Shown here in pieces: positions 9,027-17,600 of a stretch of 20,891 nucleotides of DNA. The notes below the pieces were generated by a model, which was not told where the DNA came from, ran no database searches, and saw only the letters and a list, made by a program, of their open reading frames with translations. The DNA comes from Larix sibirica. Lineage: Eukaryota; Streptophyta; Pinopsida; Pinales; Pinaceae. Made by a program: the position numbers and the translations under genes. The stretch is taken from positions 61,658 through 82,548 of the forward strand of contig NWUY0300009248.1 in assembly GCA_004151065.3 (NCBI GenBank). Reading direction: 5' to 3'. The stretch's first letter is position 1. Every line of letters begins with the position of its first letter.

Positions 9027-9197
9027 ATTTTATTAAATAAAGTAGTTACATTATAACGATAGTGACAACTACCAAGCCTATGACATAAATGGAGACCAAA
9101 CCCATTGTATCAAATGATTTCATTTTAATAAAAGAATATTTTACTTGAGTCCATTTGTATCATGTCTCTAGTGTTTTTTGTATCTTTAAATTTAACA

Positions 9198-9209
9198 TGG
9201 TATCGAAGC
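9198..9209 (+). promoter_or_regulatory. Probable primer-binding site (initiator tRNA-Met type)
   Basis: TGGTATCGAAGC directly abuts the TTTAACA end of the LTR. It differs at two positions from TGGTATCAGAGC, the sequence complementary to the 3' end of plant initiator tRNA-Met used by most Copia elements. Its position immediately after the LTR end is what makes the match meaningful. Confidence 0.55.
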
Positions 9210-9780
9210 AAGTAAAAAATTCATAAGAAAAAAGTGTTGTTGTGCGAGATTCAAGAATATTAATCAAAGCCATCATCCATCGGTATCACAAAGAGAAATG
9301 CCACACCTATCATGCAATTGTCACTGAGAAGAAAAAACACATGGAAGAGGGAAGATATCTAAAGTACAAAGTGATAGGAAAATATGAGTCCATGTAATGC
9401 AAGAAGTAGAGGTATATGTGTGATTTTTTGAGTTAAAATATCACTCACAATTTTTTTAATATTTGAAGAGAAGTTAAAAGAAATAAAATGTTTACTTATC
9501 AAAATAAAACTTATTTTCTTCTTAAAAAAAAATGAAACAAATATTATTATTATATATTCTTTCTTTCTTTCCAAACAAATAAAAATTAGAATTACATAAA
9601 TAAAAAGATTATTATAAAAAAAATCATCACAAGAATATGTTAGAGATTTTCTCTTTAATTTTTAAAAAAGTGAATATTAATGTTAACTATGATAAATCAA
9701 AGGCAATGGATGATGGTAACAAAAGCATATTGCAAATTTATATTTTGAGTGGTTGAATTTTCAAAACAGAGAGGAATAAA
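9210..9780. other. LTR-element interior without recognisable gene
   Basis: AT-rich sequence between the primer-binding site and the GAATTC-rich array. No open frame carries gag, protease, integrase or RT motifs. The open frame 9359-9574 on the minus strand is low-complexity (Ile/Phe/Lys-rich) and is discounted. Confidence 0.5.
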
Positions 9781-9814
9781 AGAAGGTTAACTCAACATGG
9801 ATCGTTATCCAAGT

Positions 9815-10716
9815 AATCTGAGAATTTGAGAATCTCAATAATTTGAGAGTTTGGAATTTGAGGAATCCAGGAACTTGAGAATTTATAATAATTTAGGAGT
9901 TAGAGAATTCGAGGAATTCAAAAACTCGAGAATTTAGAAGATTCAAAAATTCAAGAATTCTACTCTCACAAGAGTGATGAGACAACATGACGGAGGAACT
10001 TGAAATTTCAAAATAATTTGGGAGTTTGGTAATTCGAGGAATTTGGAAACATGATAATTTAGAGGATTGAAGAATTATGCTCTTACGAGTTATGAGATAG
10101 CATGATGGAGTACTTGCAAGATTTTAGATCTGTAGAGAAGATAAGCTACTTAAATAATAATTTTCCATTTTATGTTTTGGTTGTACTTCTTGGTATTGTA
10201 GAATTGAGAGGGGTGTTCGATATTTTGAGAATCCAAGGAATTCGAAAACTTGAGAATTTAAAATATTTAGGAATTTATGAACTCTACTCTTATGAGAGCG
10301 ATGACACAAAATGATTGAGGAACTTGAGAATTCAAAATCATTCGGGAGTTTGGGACTGCATACAAGATTCCAGATTTGTAGGGAAGAGAAGCTACTTAAA
10401 GAATATTTTTTCATTTTATATTTTAGTTATACTTCTTGATATTGTAGAATTAAAAGGGGTGTTTGGGAATTTGGAAATTCAAGGAATTCTAAATCTCAAG
10501 AGTTTATTGATGAGACAATATGATGGAGGAACTAAAGAATTCAAAAGTTTAGGAATTCGAGGAATTTGAAAATTCAGAAATTCAGGAATTCTACTCTTAC
10601 GAGAGTGATGAAACAACATGATGGAGTACCTGCAAGATTATAGATGTGTAGAGAAGCTACTTAAAGAATAATTTTTCATTTTATGTTTTGGTTGTAGTTT
10701 ATGGATATTACAAAGT
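9815..10716 (+). repeat. GAATTC-rich composite tandem array
   Basis: The array has two levels. Short units of about 10-15 bases (GAGGAATTC, GAGAATTTAG, GGAATTCGAG and similar) repeat irregularly and yield nine GAATTC sites at 9905, 9914, 9955, 10238, 10328, 10484, 10537, 10553 and 10586. On top of this, a ~250-270-base unit recurs three times: GCAAGATT-like, GTAGAGAAG, AAGCTACTTAAA, ATTTTATGTTTTGG, then ATTGTAGAATT and AGAGGGGTG, with starts near 10115, 10362 and 10631. A linker CTACTCTTACGAGAGTGATGA-like separates the short-unit blocks. The open frames 10102-10314, 10124-10414 and 10315-10569 arise from the repeats and are not genes. Confidence 0.75.
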
Positions 10717-10724
10717 TAAGAGGG

Positions 10725-10790
10725 ATGACACTCCAATAGTAGCTATTCTTTAATGTAAAAGTCACATTCATATAAATGACTAATAACATC
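10725..10790 (+). repeat. 3' LTR remnant
   Basis: CACTCCAATA at 10730 begins a ~58-base stretch that aligns with 7111-7169, including TTTAATGTAAAA and TGACTAATAA. It is preceded by purine-rich AAGTTAAGAGGGA, a possible polypurine tract. The outermost TGTTGGAGTATAG of the LTR seems lost or shortened to TGA, and similarity fades after 10790. Confidence 0.5.
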
Positions 10791-11217
10791 TTCAATATTT
10801 GATGTTTAATTGAAAAGTAAGACTATTTAGTTACTAATCCATATTTTATTTCATTTTTTACAAGTTTTTAATTATTATGATGTATATTGAGTTGATAAAT
10901 AAATGATTATGACTAATTTGTTTTTATAAATTTAGGTTTTAGTTTATAAAGTTGTTATATATATTTATTTTAGTCATTAAAAGAGGGGTAGAAGTGAAGA
11001 TATGCATTTGTATGTATAAATATGTACTTTCATCTACTACCTACATTCTTAAAAAGTGAAGATATGCACTTGTGCATGGAAAGGGATGACGATGTGAATA
11101 CGAAAGAGGGTGAAAGTGTACATTTGTGTAGGCATACATAATGAAGGAAATACAACTATAACCTATTAACAAATCTATGGTTTGTGTCATACCTTATTTT
11201 GGGTCTCTTTTGTTAAA
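10791..11217. other. AT-rich intergenic DNA
   Basis: No gene or element is recognised. A short direct repeat AAGTGAAGATATGCA occurs at 10992-11006 and 11054-11068. The stretch separates the LTR element from the minus-strand LINE. Confidence 0.5.
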
Positions 11218-11308
11218 GGTTTTTAACATAATGTATATATTAAAAAGTTGCGAGCTGTGTAATAGCATGCTAACATAAGCTTGACAAGACGACATCCCCA
11301 TTAAAGAA

Positions 11309-11339
11309 TGTTTACTGTATCGGCAAGATACAGTAAACA
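11309..11339 (-). other. Perfect 13-bp stem-loop near LINE-3 3' end
   Basis: TGTTTACTGTATC (11309-11321) and GATACAGTAAACA (11327-11339) are perfect reverse complements around a 5-base GGCAA loop. It lies about 90-120 bases from the inferred 3' end of the minus-strand LINE, so its RNA would carry it near the tail. It could be a structure recognised by the LINE reverse transcriptase or simply a chance palindrome. Confidence 0.6.
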
Positions 11340-11344
11340 AGTTC

Positions 11345-11835
11345 CAGCATCAATGTGTTGTGAGACTTTAAATATAGTCAGTGACAGAGATCACAGTTGA
11401 AAGCCAATTTAGCGTTCTTCAACTGGAAGATACGCAGGCTGCAAATTAATTAAGAAGGTGTAATTTCTCTTCAGCTAAAAAACAACTGACAACAATTGTT
11501 GTGTGATAAGCAAACTCTCAAAATTTTACAGAATGAATAAAAGCATTAACCAGTACCCTGTTAAGCAGAACATCCTGAAGTCCATATACCCTATTTAGAC
11601 TACTACGTTGCTGCATTAACCGGTGGCAGACATCTCTGATGAAAGCCAAGATGGCATTCTTCTTCTGAAGGATAAGGTGGTTGTAGGTTTGTTGAGAAGA
11701 TGTGAATTCTCTTGCGCTAAAGACGATTGACATCAATTGTTGTGTGATATAGAGGCATTCAAATTCTTGGAGTCGACATAATGAAATAAAAAAGCAAACA
11801 AAACTTCCTGAAATCCGAGTGCCCTGTTTTGGAAT
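11345..11835 (-). repeat. Two diverged ~241-bp tandem units in LINE-3 3' region
   Basis: CAATTGTTGTGTGAT occurs at 11493 and again at 11734, a spacing of 241. Around it the blocks GATxAAAGCCAA, TCTTCxxCTGAAGGATA-like, AAGAxGTGxAATTCTCTT and CCTGAAxTCCxxxxxCCCTxTT match in order. The minus-strand open frame 11518-11940 runs over most of it, but it overlaps RNase H in a different frame and has no known domain. I treat the region as 3' UTR. Confidence 0.55.
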
Positions 11836-11848
11836 CCATATGCCATGA

Positions 11849-12478
11849 TCAAGGAATTTGGTGGTATTCATTATCGTTATTGGAGAGTTTAAGTATCTCG
11901 GGGCTGAGGCTGGTGCCAGCATTTGCTTCCATATTAGCATCTTGGTTTAAGTTTCTTAAGATGTGGAATGCTATGAAATGGGCAAATGTTTTTTCGATTT
12001 GCTGAACACGTTGAATGATTCTATCTAAAGCGAGATTGTTGAAGTTAGCCTTTGAATTGGGGGCTTTGATGATAATCATAGAGTCCCCGAACACCTGTAA
12101 TTTATCGATCTTATGGTCTTTGGCGATCTGACTGCCTTTCAACAAAGCTAAGGCTTCTACGATATTATTTGAGCAAATGCCCAAACCCCATCTATACTTC
12201 AATCTCAGTGTTCCTCCAATAAGCCACAAAACTCCCCCAACTCCTGCTACTCCATGATTTCTTTTGGAAGCACCATTGAATTGTAAATTGTCCATATCCT
12301 GATTATTTCTCCAATCTTGAAAATCGAAGTTAGAGAGCCTGATTTTCCATGTTAGAAGGTGTCGCGGTCCGAAGCTTTTACTCGGACTTGGGGGAATGGC
12401 TCCAATCCAGTTCAAGTCCTTTATGTTGAGGATTGCATATGTCCTAGAATTGGAAGAGTTGAGACATTTGATTAACAA
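11849..12478 (-). pseudogene. RNase H domain of LINE ORF2 with altered active site (piece A)
   Basis: An open frame of about 209 residues. The N-terminal third is linker sequence. The RNase H domain starts at MDNLQFNGASKRNHGVAG, followed by GGVLWLIGGTLRLKYRWG, NNIVEALALLKG, LQVFGDSMIII, FHILRNLNQDANMEANAG and a short tail. This is the plant LINE RVT_3 order. Glu (NIVEAL) and Asp (GDSM) are kept. The first catalytic Asp is Asn (LQFNGAS, codon at 12275-12277), and the last is Asn too (NQDANMEAN where the family has AD). Piece B has Asp at both places. The frame is continuous with the zf-RVT frame upstream except for one stop. Likely inactive. Confidence 0.8.
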
Positions 12479-13036
12479 TCATTTGGCTTGTCCATCAATT
12501 TTCATTGGGGTATAGTGCGTTTCATGAAAGATAGCATTGTTTCTAGCGATCCAAATTTTCCAACAGGTAAATTTGGGAATGGAAATCCAAATTTGAAGCC
12601 AAAGTTTCTTTTTGGAAAGAGGTGAGGGATAAGTAGATTTCCATTCCTTAAAAATATGAGTGATGGTGTTGAAAGATGGCATGATGATGTTGAGATCAAG
12701 GAGCATGTAATTCCAAACTTGTTTGGTAAAGTGACAGTCCAGAAATAGATGGTTTAGAGTTTCAAAATTGCTGTGAGAGAGGGGACACCAAAATGGCCCG
12801 TGGAATCCTCTCTTGATAAGGTTATCATCGGTAAGCACCTTGCAATGGATTAAATTCCAAATAAAGAAGTTAATTTTGGGGAGTCCAAATGGATCCCATA
12901 CAAGTTTCCATAAGTCTTTTCTTGCAGCGTCATGAGCTTGAACTGCGTTGTATCCGAGAACAGAGTTGTAGCAACCTTTAGGACCCCAACCCCGTTCATC
13001 TTTGGCTAGGATATGAATGGGATCACATCCTTTCAA
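12479..13036 (-). pseudogene. zf-RVT module of LINE ORF2 (piece A)
   Basis: An open frame of about 185 residues just upstream of RNase H. It contains GWGPKGCYNSVLGYN, WDPFGLPKINFFIWNLIHCK, a knuckle FWCPLSHSNFETLNHLFLDC, KQVW, and WKIWIARNNAIFHE. This is the usual zf-RVT sequence between RT and RNase H. The expected CPxC pair reads CPLS, so one zinc ligand is lost, while piece B keeps CPFC. The frame as given starts at a non-ATG codon and is an internal part of ORF2. A single stop separates it from RNase H. Confidence 0.75.
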
Positions 13037-13168
13037 TTTGTCAATGAGGATGATTTTGGCAGATTCGAGATTGGAGGGGATGGTTGTGTTTTTCCATCTT
13101 TGTCAGTTACCATGATTGTCCCGGGAGCTGAAATCCCTTAGGGTTATGATCCCATGTTGATTGAACCA

Positions 13169-13393
13169 TTATGCAATGTCTTGTAACTCTTGAGTACTTT
13201 GTAATGCTTCGTTGCCCATAATATTATCTGTGAAAATGTTTATTTTCCTCCCATCGCCTGGTACCCAATAAAGTCCTTGTGAAAAGAACTCCCATGCTTC
13301 CTTACATAGTGACCAAATACTGGATCCTCTGGTATTTGGATTTCGATCAAGACATCTTAGTTTGTTTCCTTGTAAATATTTCTTTCTGAGCAC
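13169..13393 (-). pseudogene. ORF2 linker between thumb and zf-RVT (piece A)
   Basis: The frame reads LRKKYLQGNKLRCLDRNP, then SSIWSLCKEAWEFFSQGLYW, then VPGDGRKINIFTDNIMG. This matches the common plant LINE stretch WxxLxxKYLxG...SxxWxxIxxxxxxxxxGxxWxPGxGxxIxxWxDxWxG. A frame change from the upstream thumb segment occurs near 13360-13390. No catalytic role. Confidence 0.65.
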
Positions 13394-14480
13394 TTGACAA
13401 ACTCGATGATGTCTATTATGCAGGATTTTCCAGAGAAGTTTTCCTGGAGGGGATCACGGATTTGAAGGCCTTCCGAGGATTTTGGCTGCTTTATGATCCC
13501 CCAATTCACTAAGTGGATTTTGTTTTCATTATTTTTTCCCCCAGACCAAAGAAAATCTCTCAACAGTTTGCTAATATGTTCTGACACTCCTTTTGGAGCT
13601 AGGAGGATGGAGAATAGGTAGATAGGTAGTGCAGAAAGGGCAGAATTCACTAAAATCAATTTTCCAGCTTTGTTGAGCCAATGCCCTCGCCAACTTCTTA
13701 TCTTGCTTTTGATTTTGTTTATCGTGTCATCCCAAAATCCTGATTTTGAGTTTCCTTGTGTGATTGGGAGACCAAGGTAGGTGAATTTGTCCCAGTGGTT
13801 GTGGCCTTTGATTCCAAGAATTCTGCTAATTTTGGCTGCAGCGATGTTGTTTAGATTCCAGCAGTAGACTGCACTCTTGTGTAAATTGATCTTGCCTCCA
13901 GAGGCATTGCAGTACCAATTTAGATTATGCTTGAACTTTCGAGCTATGATGGAGGAGGATCCACCCAATCATAAAGAATCACCGGCGAAAAGGGTATGAT
14001 TGAGGGGGAGGGAATCATAGGTTAAGTGGAGGCCTGGTAGGGAGTCTGAAATCATATCAGAATTCAATTTTCGACTAAGAGAGTATGCCAGGATGATGTA
14101 CAGGAAGGAGGACAAGGGACATCCTTGTCTAATTCCACGATTGGCTTGGAAGAAATCAGTAGGGAGACCATTAATTAAAGGATCGACCCAAGGTCTACTT
14201 ATGCACGCTGAGATCCAACTGATAAAGGTTTCCCCGAATCCAAAGCATTTCATAATTTTAAAGAGAAAGGAATGCTTGACACGATCGAATGCATTGGCCA
14301 TATCAAGCTTGATTAACATACCTTTTTCCTTTCGGGCCTTGCTGGAGTGGATGGCTTCTTGGACAAGAATGATGTTGTCTAGAATTTTCCTTCCTTTTAG
14401 AAATCCACCTTAGTTATCCGATAGTATTTTGTTAAGTAGGGGCTTCGGTCTAGTTGCTATCATTTTGGAAATAATTTTGT
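13357..14480 (-). pseudogene. Reverse transcriptase palm and thumb (piece A)
   Basis: Open frames 13969-14319 and 13357-13968 are one reading frame split by a single stop. The order is motif A KLDMANAFDRV (intact), a FISWISACISRPW segment, motif B GIRQGCPLSSFLY, then motif C as FAGDSL followed by TGA (13969-13971) and LGGSSS. After that come the thumb and connection parts: SGGKINLHKSAVYCWN, YLGLPITQGNSK, WLNKAGKLILVNSALSALP, FLWSGGKNNENKIHLVNWG. The FADD box has lost its first Asp (GGT at 13981-13983). An 18-base in-frame deletion lies near 13440. Motifs upstream of A are cut off at the junction near 14528. Confidence 0.8.
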
Positions 14481-14528
14481 AAGGGGAGTTACATAACGAT
14501 ATCGGCCTGAATCTGCTGAAGGTGCTGG

Positions 14529-14529
14529 N
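14529..14529. other. Ambiguous base at the junction of two LINE pieces
   Basis: The only N in the window falls where LINE-3 piece A (RT domain) abruptly meets piece B (3' region), in GTGCTGGNGCTGAAG. This points to a contig join or gap fill. Confidence 0.8.
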
Positions 14530-14689
14530 GCTGAAGATCGATTGACATCAATGTTGTGTGATGAAGAGGATTCGAATTCTTGGAGTCGAAGAAGTGAAAA
14601 TAAAAGACAAGCAGGTCTTCCTGAAGTCCAAGTGCCCTGTTCTGGGAATCATATGCCATGATCAAGGAATTTGGTGGTATTCACTATCT

Positions 14690-15216
14690 TATTGGAGAGT
14701 TTAAGTATTCCCGGGGCTGAGGCTGGTGCCAGCATTTGCTTCCATATCAGCATCTTGGTTTAAGTTCCTTAAGATGTGGAATGCTCTGAAATGGGAAAAT
14801 GTATTGCGATTTGCTGACACGTTGAATGATTCGATCTAAGAGCTAGATTGTTGAAGTTAGCTTTGAATTGAGGCTCTGATGATTATCATAGAGTCCCCGA
14901 ACACTGTAATTTGTCGATCTTATGATCTTTGGCGATCTGACATCCTTTCACAAAGCTAAGGCTTCTGCTATAGTTATTTGAGCAAATGCCCAAACCCCAT
15001 CTGTACTTCAATCTCATGTTCCTCCACTAAGCCACAAACTCCCCCAGCTCCTGCTACTCCAGGATTTCTTTTGGAGGCACCATCGAATTGTAAACTGTCC
15101 ATAGCCTGATTATTTCTCCAGTCTTGAAAATCGGAATTAGAGAGCCTGATTTGCCATGTTGGAAGGTGTCGCGGTCGGAATTTTTTACTCGGGCTGGGGG
15201 AATGGCTCCAATCCAA
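14690..15216 (-). pseudogene. RNase H domain of LINE ORF2, frameshifted (piece B)
   Basis: The open frame 14974-15216 gives MDSLQFDGASKRNPGVAGAG, then shifts frame. Sequence downstream still aligns base by base to the piece-A RNase H (GDSM region near 14890; NQDADMEAN near 14750). Both catalytic Asp codons that are Asn in piece A are Asp here (15082-15084 and 14746-14748). Several one-base losses (for example AACACTG for AACACCTG, TTTCACAA for TTTCAACAA) destroy the frame. Inactive as written, unless the losses are sequencing errors. Confidence 0.75.
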
Positions 15217-15226
15217 TTCAATTCCT

Positions 15227-15821
15227 TTATGTCTGAGATTGCATTGTCCTAGAATTGGAAGAGTTGAGACATTCGATCAGCAATCCTTTGGCTTGCCAGC
15301 AATTTGCAAGTGGGGTGTAGTGTGTTTCATGAAAGATAGCATTGTTTCTAGCGATCCAAATTTTCCAGCATGTGTATTTGGGGATGGAAATCCAAATTTG
15401 ACGCCAAAGTTTCTTTTTGGAAGAGGGAGAGGGTAGATTTCCATCCTTAAAAAGATGAGTGGTGGTGTTGAAGGATGGCATGATGATGTTGAGATCAAGG
15501 AGCATGTAATTCCAGACTTGTTTGGTAAAGTGATCAGTCCAGAAAAAGATGGTTTAGAGTTTCAAATTGCTGCGACAGAAGGGACACCAATATGGCCCTG
15601 TGGAATCCTCTCTTGATAAGGTTGTCATCGGTAAGCACTTTGCAATGGATTAAAGTCCAATAAAGAAATTGATTTTGGGGAGTCCAAATGGATCCCATAC
15701 AAGTTTCCATAAGTCTTTTCTTGCTTGTCATGAGTTTGAAGGTGTTGTATCCGAGAACAGAGGTGTAGCAACCTTTAGGGCCCCAACCCCGTTCATCTTT
15801 GGCCAGAGTGAATGGGAGCAC
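15227..15821 (-). pseudogene. zf-RVT module of LINE ORF2, frameshifted (piece B)
   Basis: Fragments 15534-15821 and 15227-15505 carry KDERGWGPKGCYTSVLGYN, LIHCKVLTDDNLIKRGFH, ETLNHLFLD, and WKIWIARNNAIFHE, parallel to piece A. The zinc knuckle reads WCPFCRSN, so the ligand Cys lost in piece A is present. One-base gaps separate the fragments. Confidence 0.7.
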
Positions 15822-16031
15822 ATCCTTTCAATTGTTGATGAGAATGGTTTTGGAAGATTCAAGATTGGGAGGGATGACTGTATTTTTCCAGCTTTTCCAG
15901 TTACCATGAATGTCCCAGGAGCTGAAATCCCTCAGAGTTATGATCCCATGTTGATTGAACCAACTGCAATATTTTGTAACTCTTGAGTGCTTTGTAATGC
16001 TTCGTTTCCCATAATCTTATCTGTGAAATGT

Positions 16032-16735
16032 TTATTTTCCTTTCTCGCCGGTACCCAATAAAGTCCTTTGAAAAGAACTCCCAAGCTGCCTTGCACAGTG
16101 ACCAAATGTGGAGCCTTTGGAATTGGCTTTCGATCGAGACATCTTAGATTGTTCCTTGTAAATATTTCTTTCTGAGCACTTGACTAACTCGATGATGTCT
16201 ATTATGCAGGATTTGCCAGAGAAGTTTTCCACCTAGTGCCAAGTTTTCTGGAGTGGATCACGGATTTGAAGGCCTCCCGAGGATTTTGGCTGCTTTATGG
16301 TCTCCCAATTCACTAAGTGGATTTTGTTTTCATTATTTTTCCCCCAGACCAAAGAAATCTCTCAGAGTTTACTAATCTATGTTCTGACACTCCTTTTGGA
16401 GCTAGGAGGATGGAGAATTGTATGATAGGTAGTGCGGAAAGGACGGAATTCACTAAAATCAATTTTCCAGCTTTCTGAGCCAATGCCCTCCCCATCTTCT
16501 TATCTTGCTTTTGATTTTGTTTATCTGTCATCCCAAATTCCATGATTTTGAGTGTCCTTGTGTGATTGGGAGGCCAAGGTAGGTGAATTTGTCCCAATGG
16601 TTGTGGACTTTGATTCCAAGAATTCTGCTAATTTTGGCTGCAGGATGTTGTTAAGATTCCAACAATAGACTCCGGAGGCATTGCAGTACCAATTCAGATT
16701 TGCTTGAATTTCGAGCTATGATGGAGGAGGCTCCA
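16032..16735 (-). pseudogene. ORF2 thumb/connection, frameshifted (piece B)
   Basis: Fragments 16313-16597 and 16032-16232 contain KAGKLILVNSVLSALP, SILLAPKGVSEH, FLWSGGKIMKTKS and FSGKSCIIDIIELVKCSERN, parallel to piece A over 13357-13968. Piece B keeps an 18-base stretch near 16225-16245 that is missing in A. Many single-base gaps make the frame change repeatedly. Confidence 0.7.
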
Positions 16736-17600
16736 CCCAATAACAAGGAATCATGGCAAAAAGGGTATGATTGAGGGGGAGGGAGTCAGAGGTTAAGTGG
16801 AGGCCAGGTAGGGAGCCTGAAATCAAATCAGAATTCAAATTTCGACTGAGGGAGTCTGCCAGGATGATGTACAGGAAGGAGGACAAGGGGCATCCTTGTC
16901 TAATGCCACGTGGCTTGGAAGAAATCAGTGGGGGACCATTAATTAAGGGAGCGATCCAGGGTCTGCTTATGCAGCTGAGATCCAGCTGATGAAGGTTTCC
17001 CCGAATCCAAAGCATTTCATAATTTTAAAGAGAAAGGAGTGCTTGACACGATCAAATGCATTGGCCATATCAAGCTTGATAACATACCTTTTTTTTTCGA
17101 GATTTGCTGGAATGGATTGCTTCTTGTACAAGAATGACATTGTCAAGATTTGTCTCCCTTCCAGGAAGCCGCCTTGGTTGTCTGAAATAATTTTGTTGAG
17201 CAGGGGCTTCATTCGATTCGCTAGCATCTTGGATATAATCTTGTAAGAGGAATTGCATAATGAAATGGTCTGAATCTGCTGAAGGATTGGGATTGGTTTC
17301 TTTTGGGATGAGAGACAGGAAAGTGGAGTTGTGCAGCCACCGATCTTTGCTTTTAAGTGAAAGTTCCTAATCATTCTCATGAATCTTTTTTAATGTACTG
17401 CCAGCATGCTTTGTAAAAATGCATCGAATAGCCATCTGGGCCGGGTGCTTTGTCATGATTCGAAAGACTGAATGGTGTTGAAAACTTCCTGCTCAGAGAA
17501 AGGTTTGTGATATCAGCATTGTCTTCCAGGTGTGATACTCTTTGGAATGTGCTCCAGGAATATAAGCTCGTCTTCTCCATCACCATTGTCACTTCAGCGT
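16736..17600 (-). pseudogene. Reverse transcriptase palm domain, frameshifted (piece B)
   Basis: Starting at 17592, the order is SLSNHDKAPGPDGYSMHFYK, then NSSYKIISKMLANRMKPLLN, ISDNQGGFLEGRQI, motif A KLDMANAFDRV, FISWIS, motif B GIRQGCPLSSFLYIILADSL, and motif C, where HTLFA runs into a one-base deletion just before the Asp pair at about 16754. Apart from that deletion, the bases fit a normal FADD box. This is the catalytic core of a plant L1 ORF2. The part above 17287 (APGPDG and YKIISK motifs) has no counterpart in piece A, which was cut off there. Frameshifts near 16980 and 17380 split the fragments. Confidence 0.8.

Larger units (their letters stand above)
7098..9197 (+). repeat. 5' LTR, interrupted by LINE-2
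   Basis: The LTR consists of 7098-7179 plus 9027-9197. It starts TGTTGGAG, where TTGGAGT (7100-7106) and ACTCCAA (7112-7118) form a short inverted repeat, and ends TTTAACA. The segment 7111-7169 aligns with 10730-10788 at roughly three of four bases. Between the two parts sits the 1837-base LINE-2 with its target duplication. The region is AT-rich and I cannot assign a TATA box with confidence. Confidence 0.55.
7098..10790 (+). mobile_element. Small degraded LTR retrotransposon, split by a LINE
   Basis: With LINE-2 removed, an LTR runs from TGTTGGAG at 7098 to TTTAACA at 9197, about 253 bases. A near-match to the initiator-tRNA-Met primer-binding site follows at once. The start of the LTR recurs at 10730-10788 in the same orientation, after a purine-rich AAGTTAAGAGGGA, giving 5' LTR, PBS, interior, PPT and 3' LTR. 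The interior of about 1.5 kb shows no gag or pol frame and is mostly a GAATTC-rich tandem array, so the element is non-autonomous. The TG...CA ends and PBS type suggest Copia or a TRIM/LARD-like derivative. The 3' LTR is eroded, so the right border is approximate. Confidence 0.55.
11218..14528 (-). mobile_element. LINE-3 piece A: 3' half of a plant L1-type LINE
   Basis: Read on the minus strand, this holds RT palm, thumb, zf-RVT, RNase H and a ~600-base 3' region. It ends near 11220-11235 with CAACTTTTTAATATATAC, like the CTTTTTAATATAA end of LINE-2. On its 5' side it stops abruptly inside the RT domain at N14529. Over 11719-14528 it matches piece B (14530-17287) closely, roughly nine bases in ten by eye. 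Reading frames in A are long, but several catalytic residues are changed. Confidence 0.8.

Noticed and set aside
10102-10569. Open frames in the GAATTC-rich region as small genes
   Set aside because: They are made of the tandem repeat units, occur on both strands and lack domains.
9815-10740. CRISPR-like array
   Set aside because: Repeats are irregular in length and diverged, with no constant repeat or spacer size, in a plant nuclear context.
11309-11339. Hairpin as a Helitron 3' end or microRNA precursor
   Set aside because: No CTRR follows within about a dozen bases on either strand, and a 13-bp stem with a 5-base loop is too short for a microRNA precursor.
14093-14413. 106-residue plus-strand open frame opposite RT motifs A and B
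   Set aside because: It is the antisense shadow of the conserved RT frame (KLDMANAFDRV, GIRQGCPLSS).
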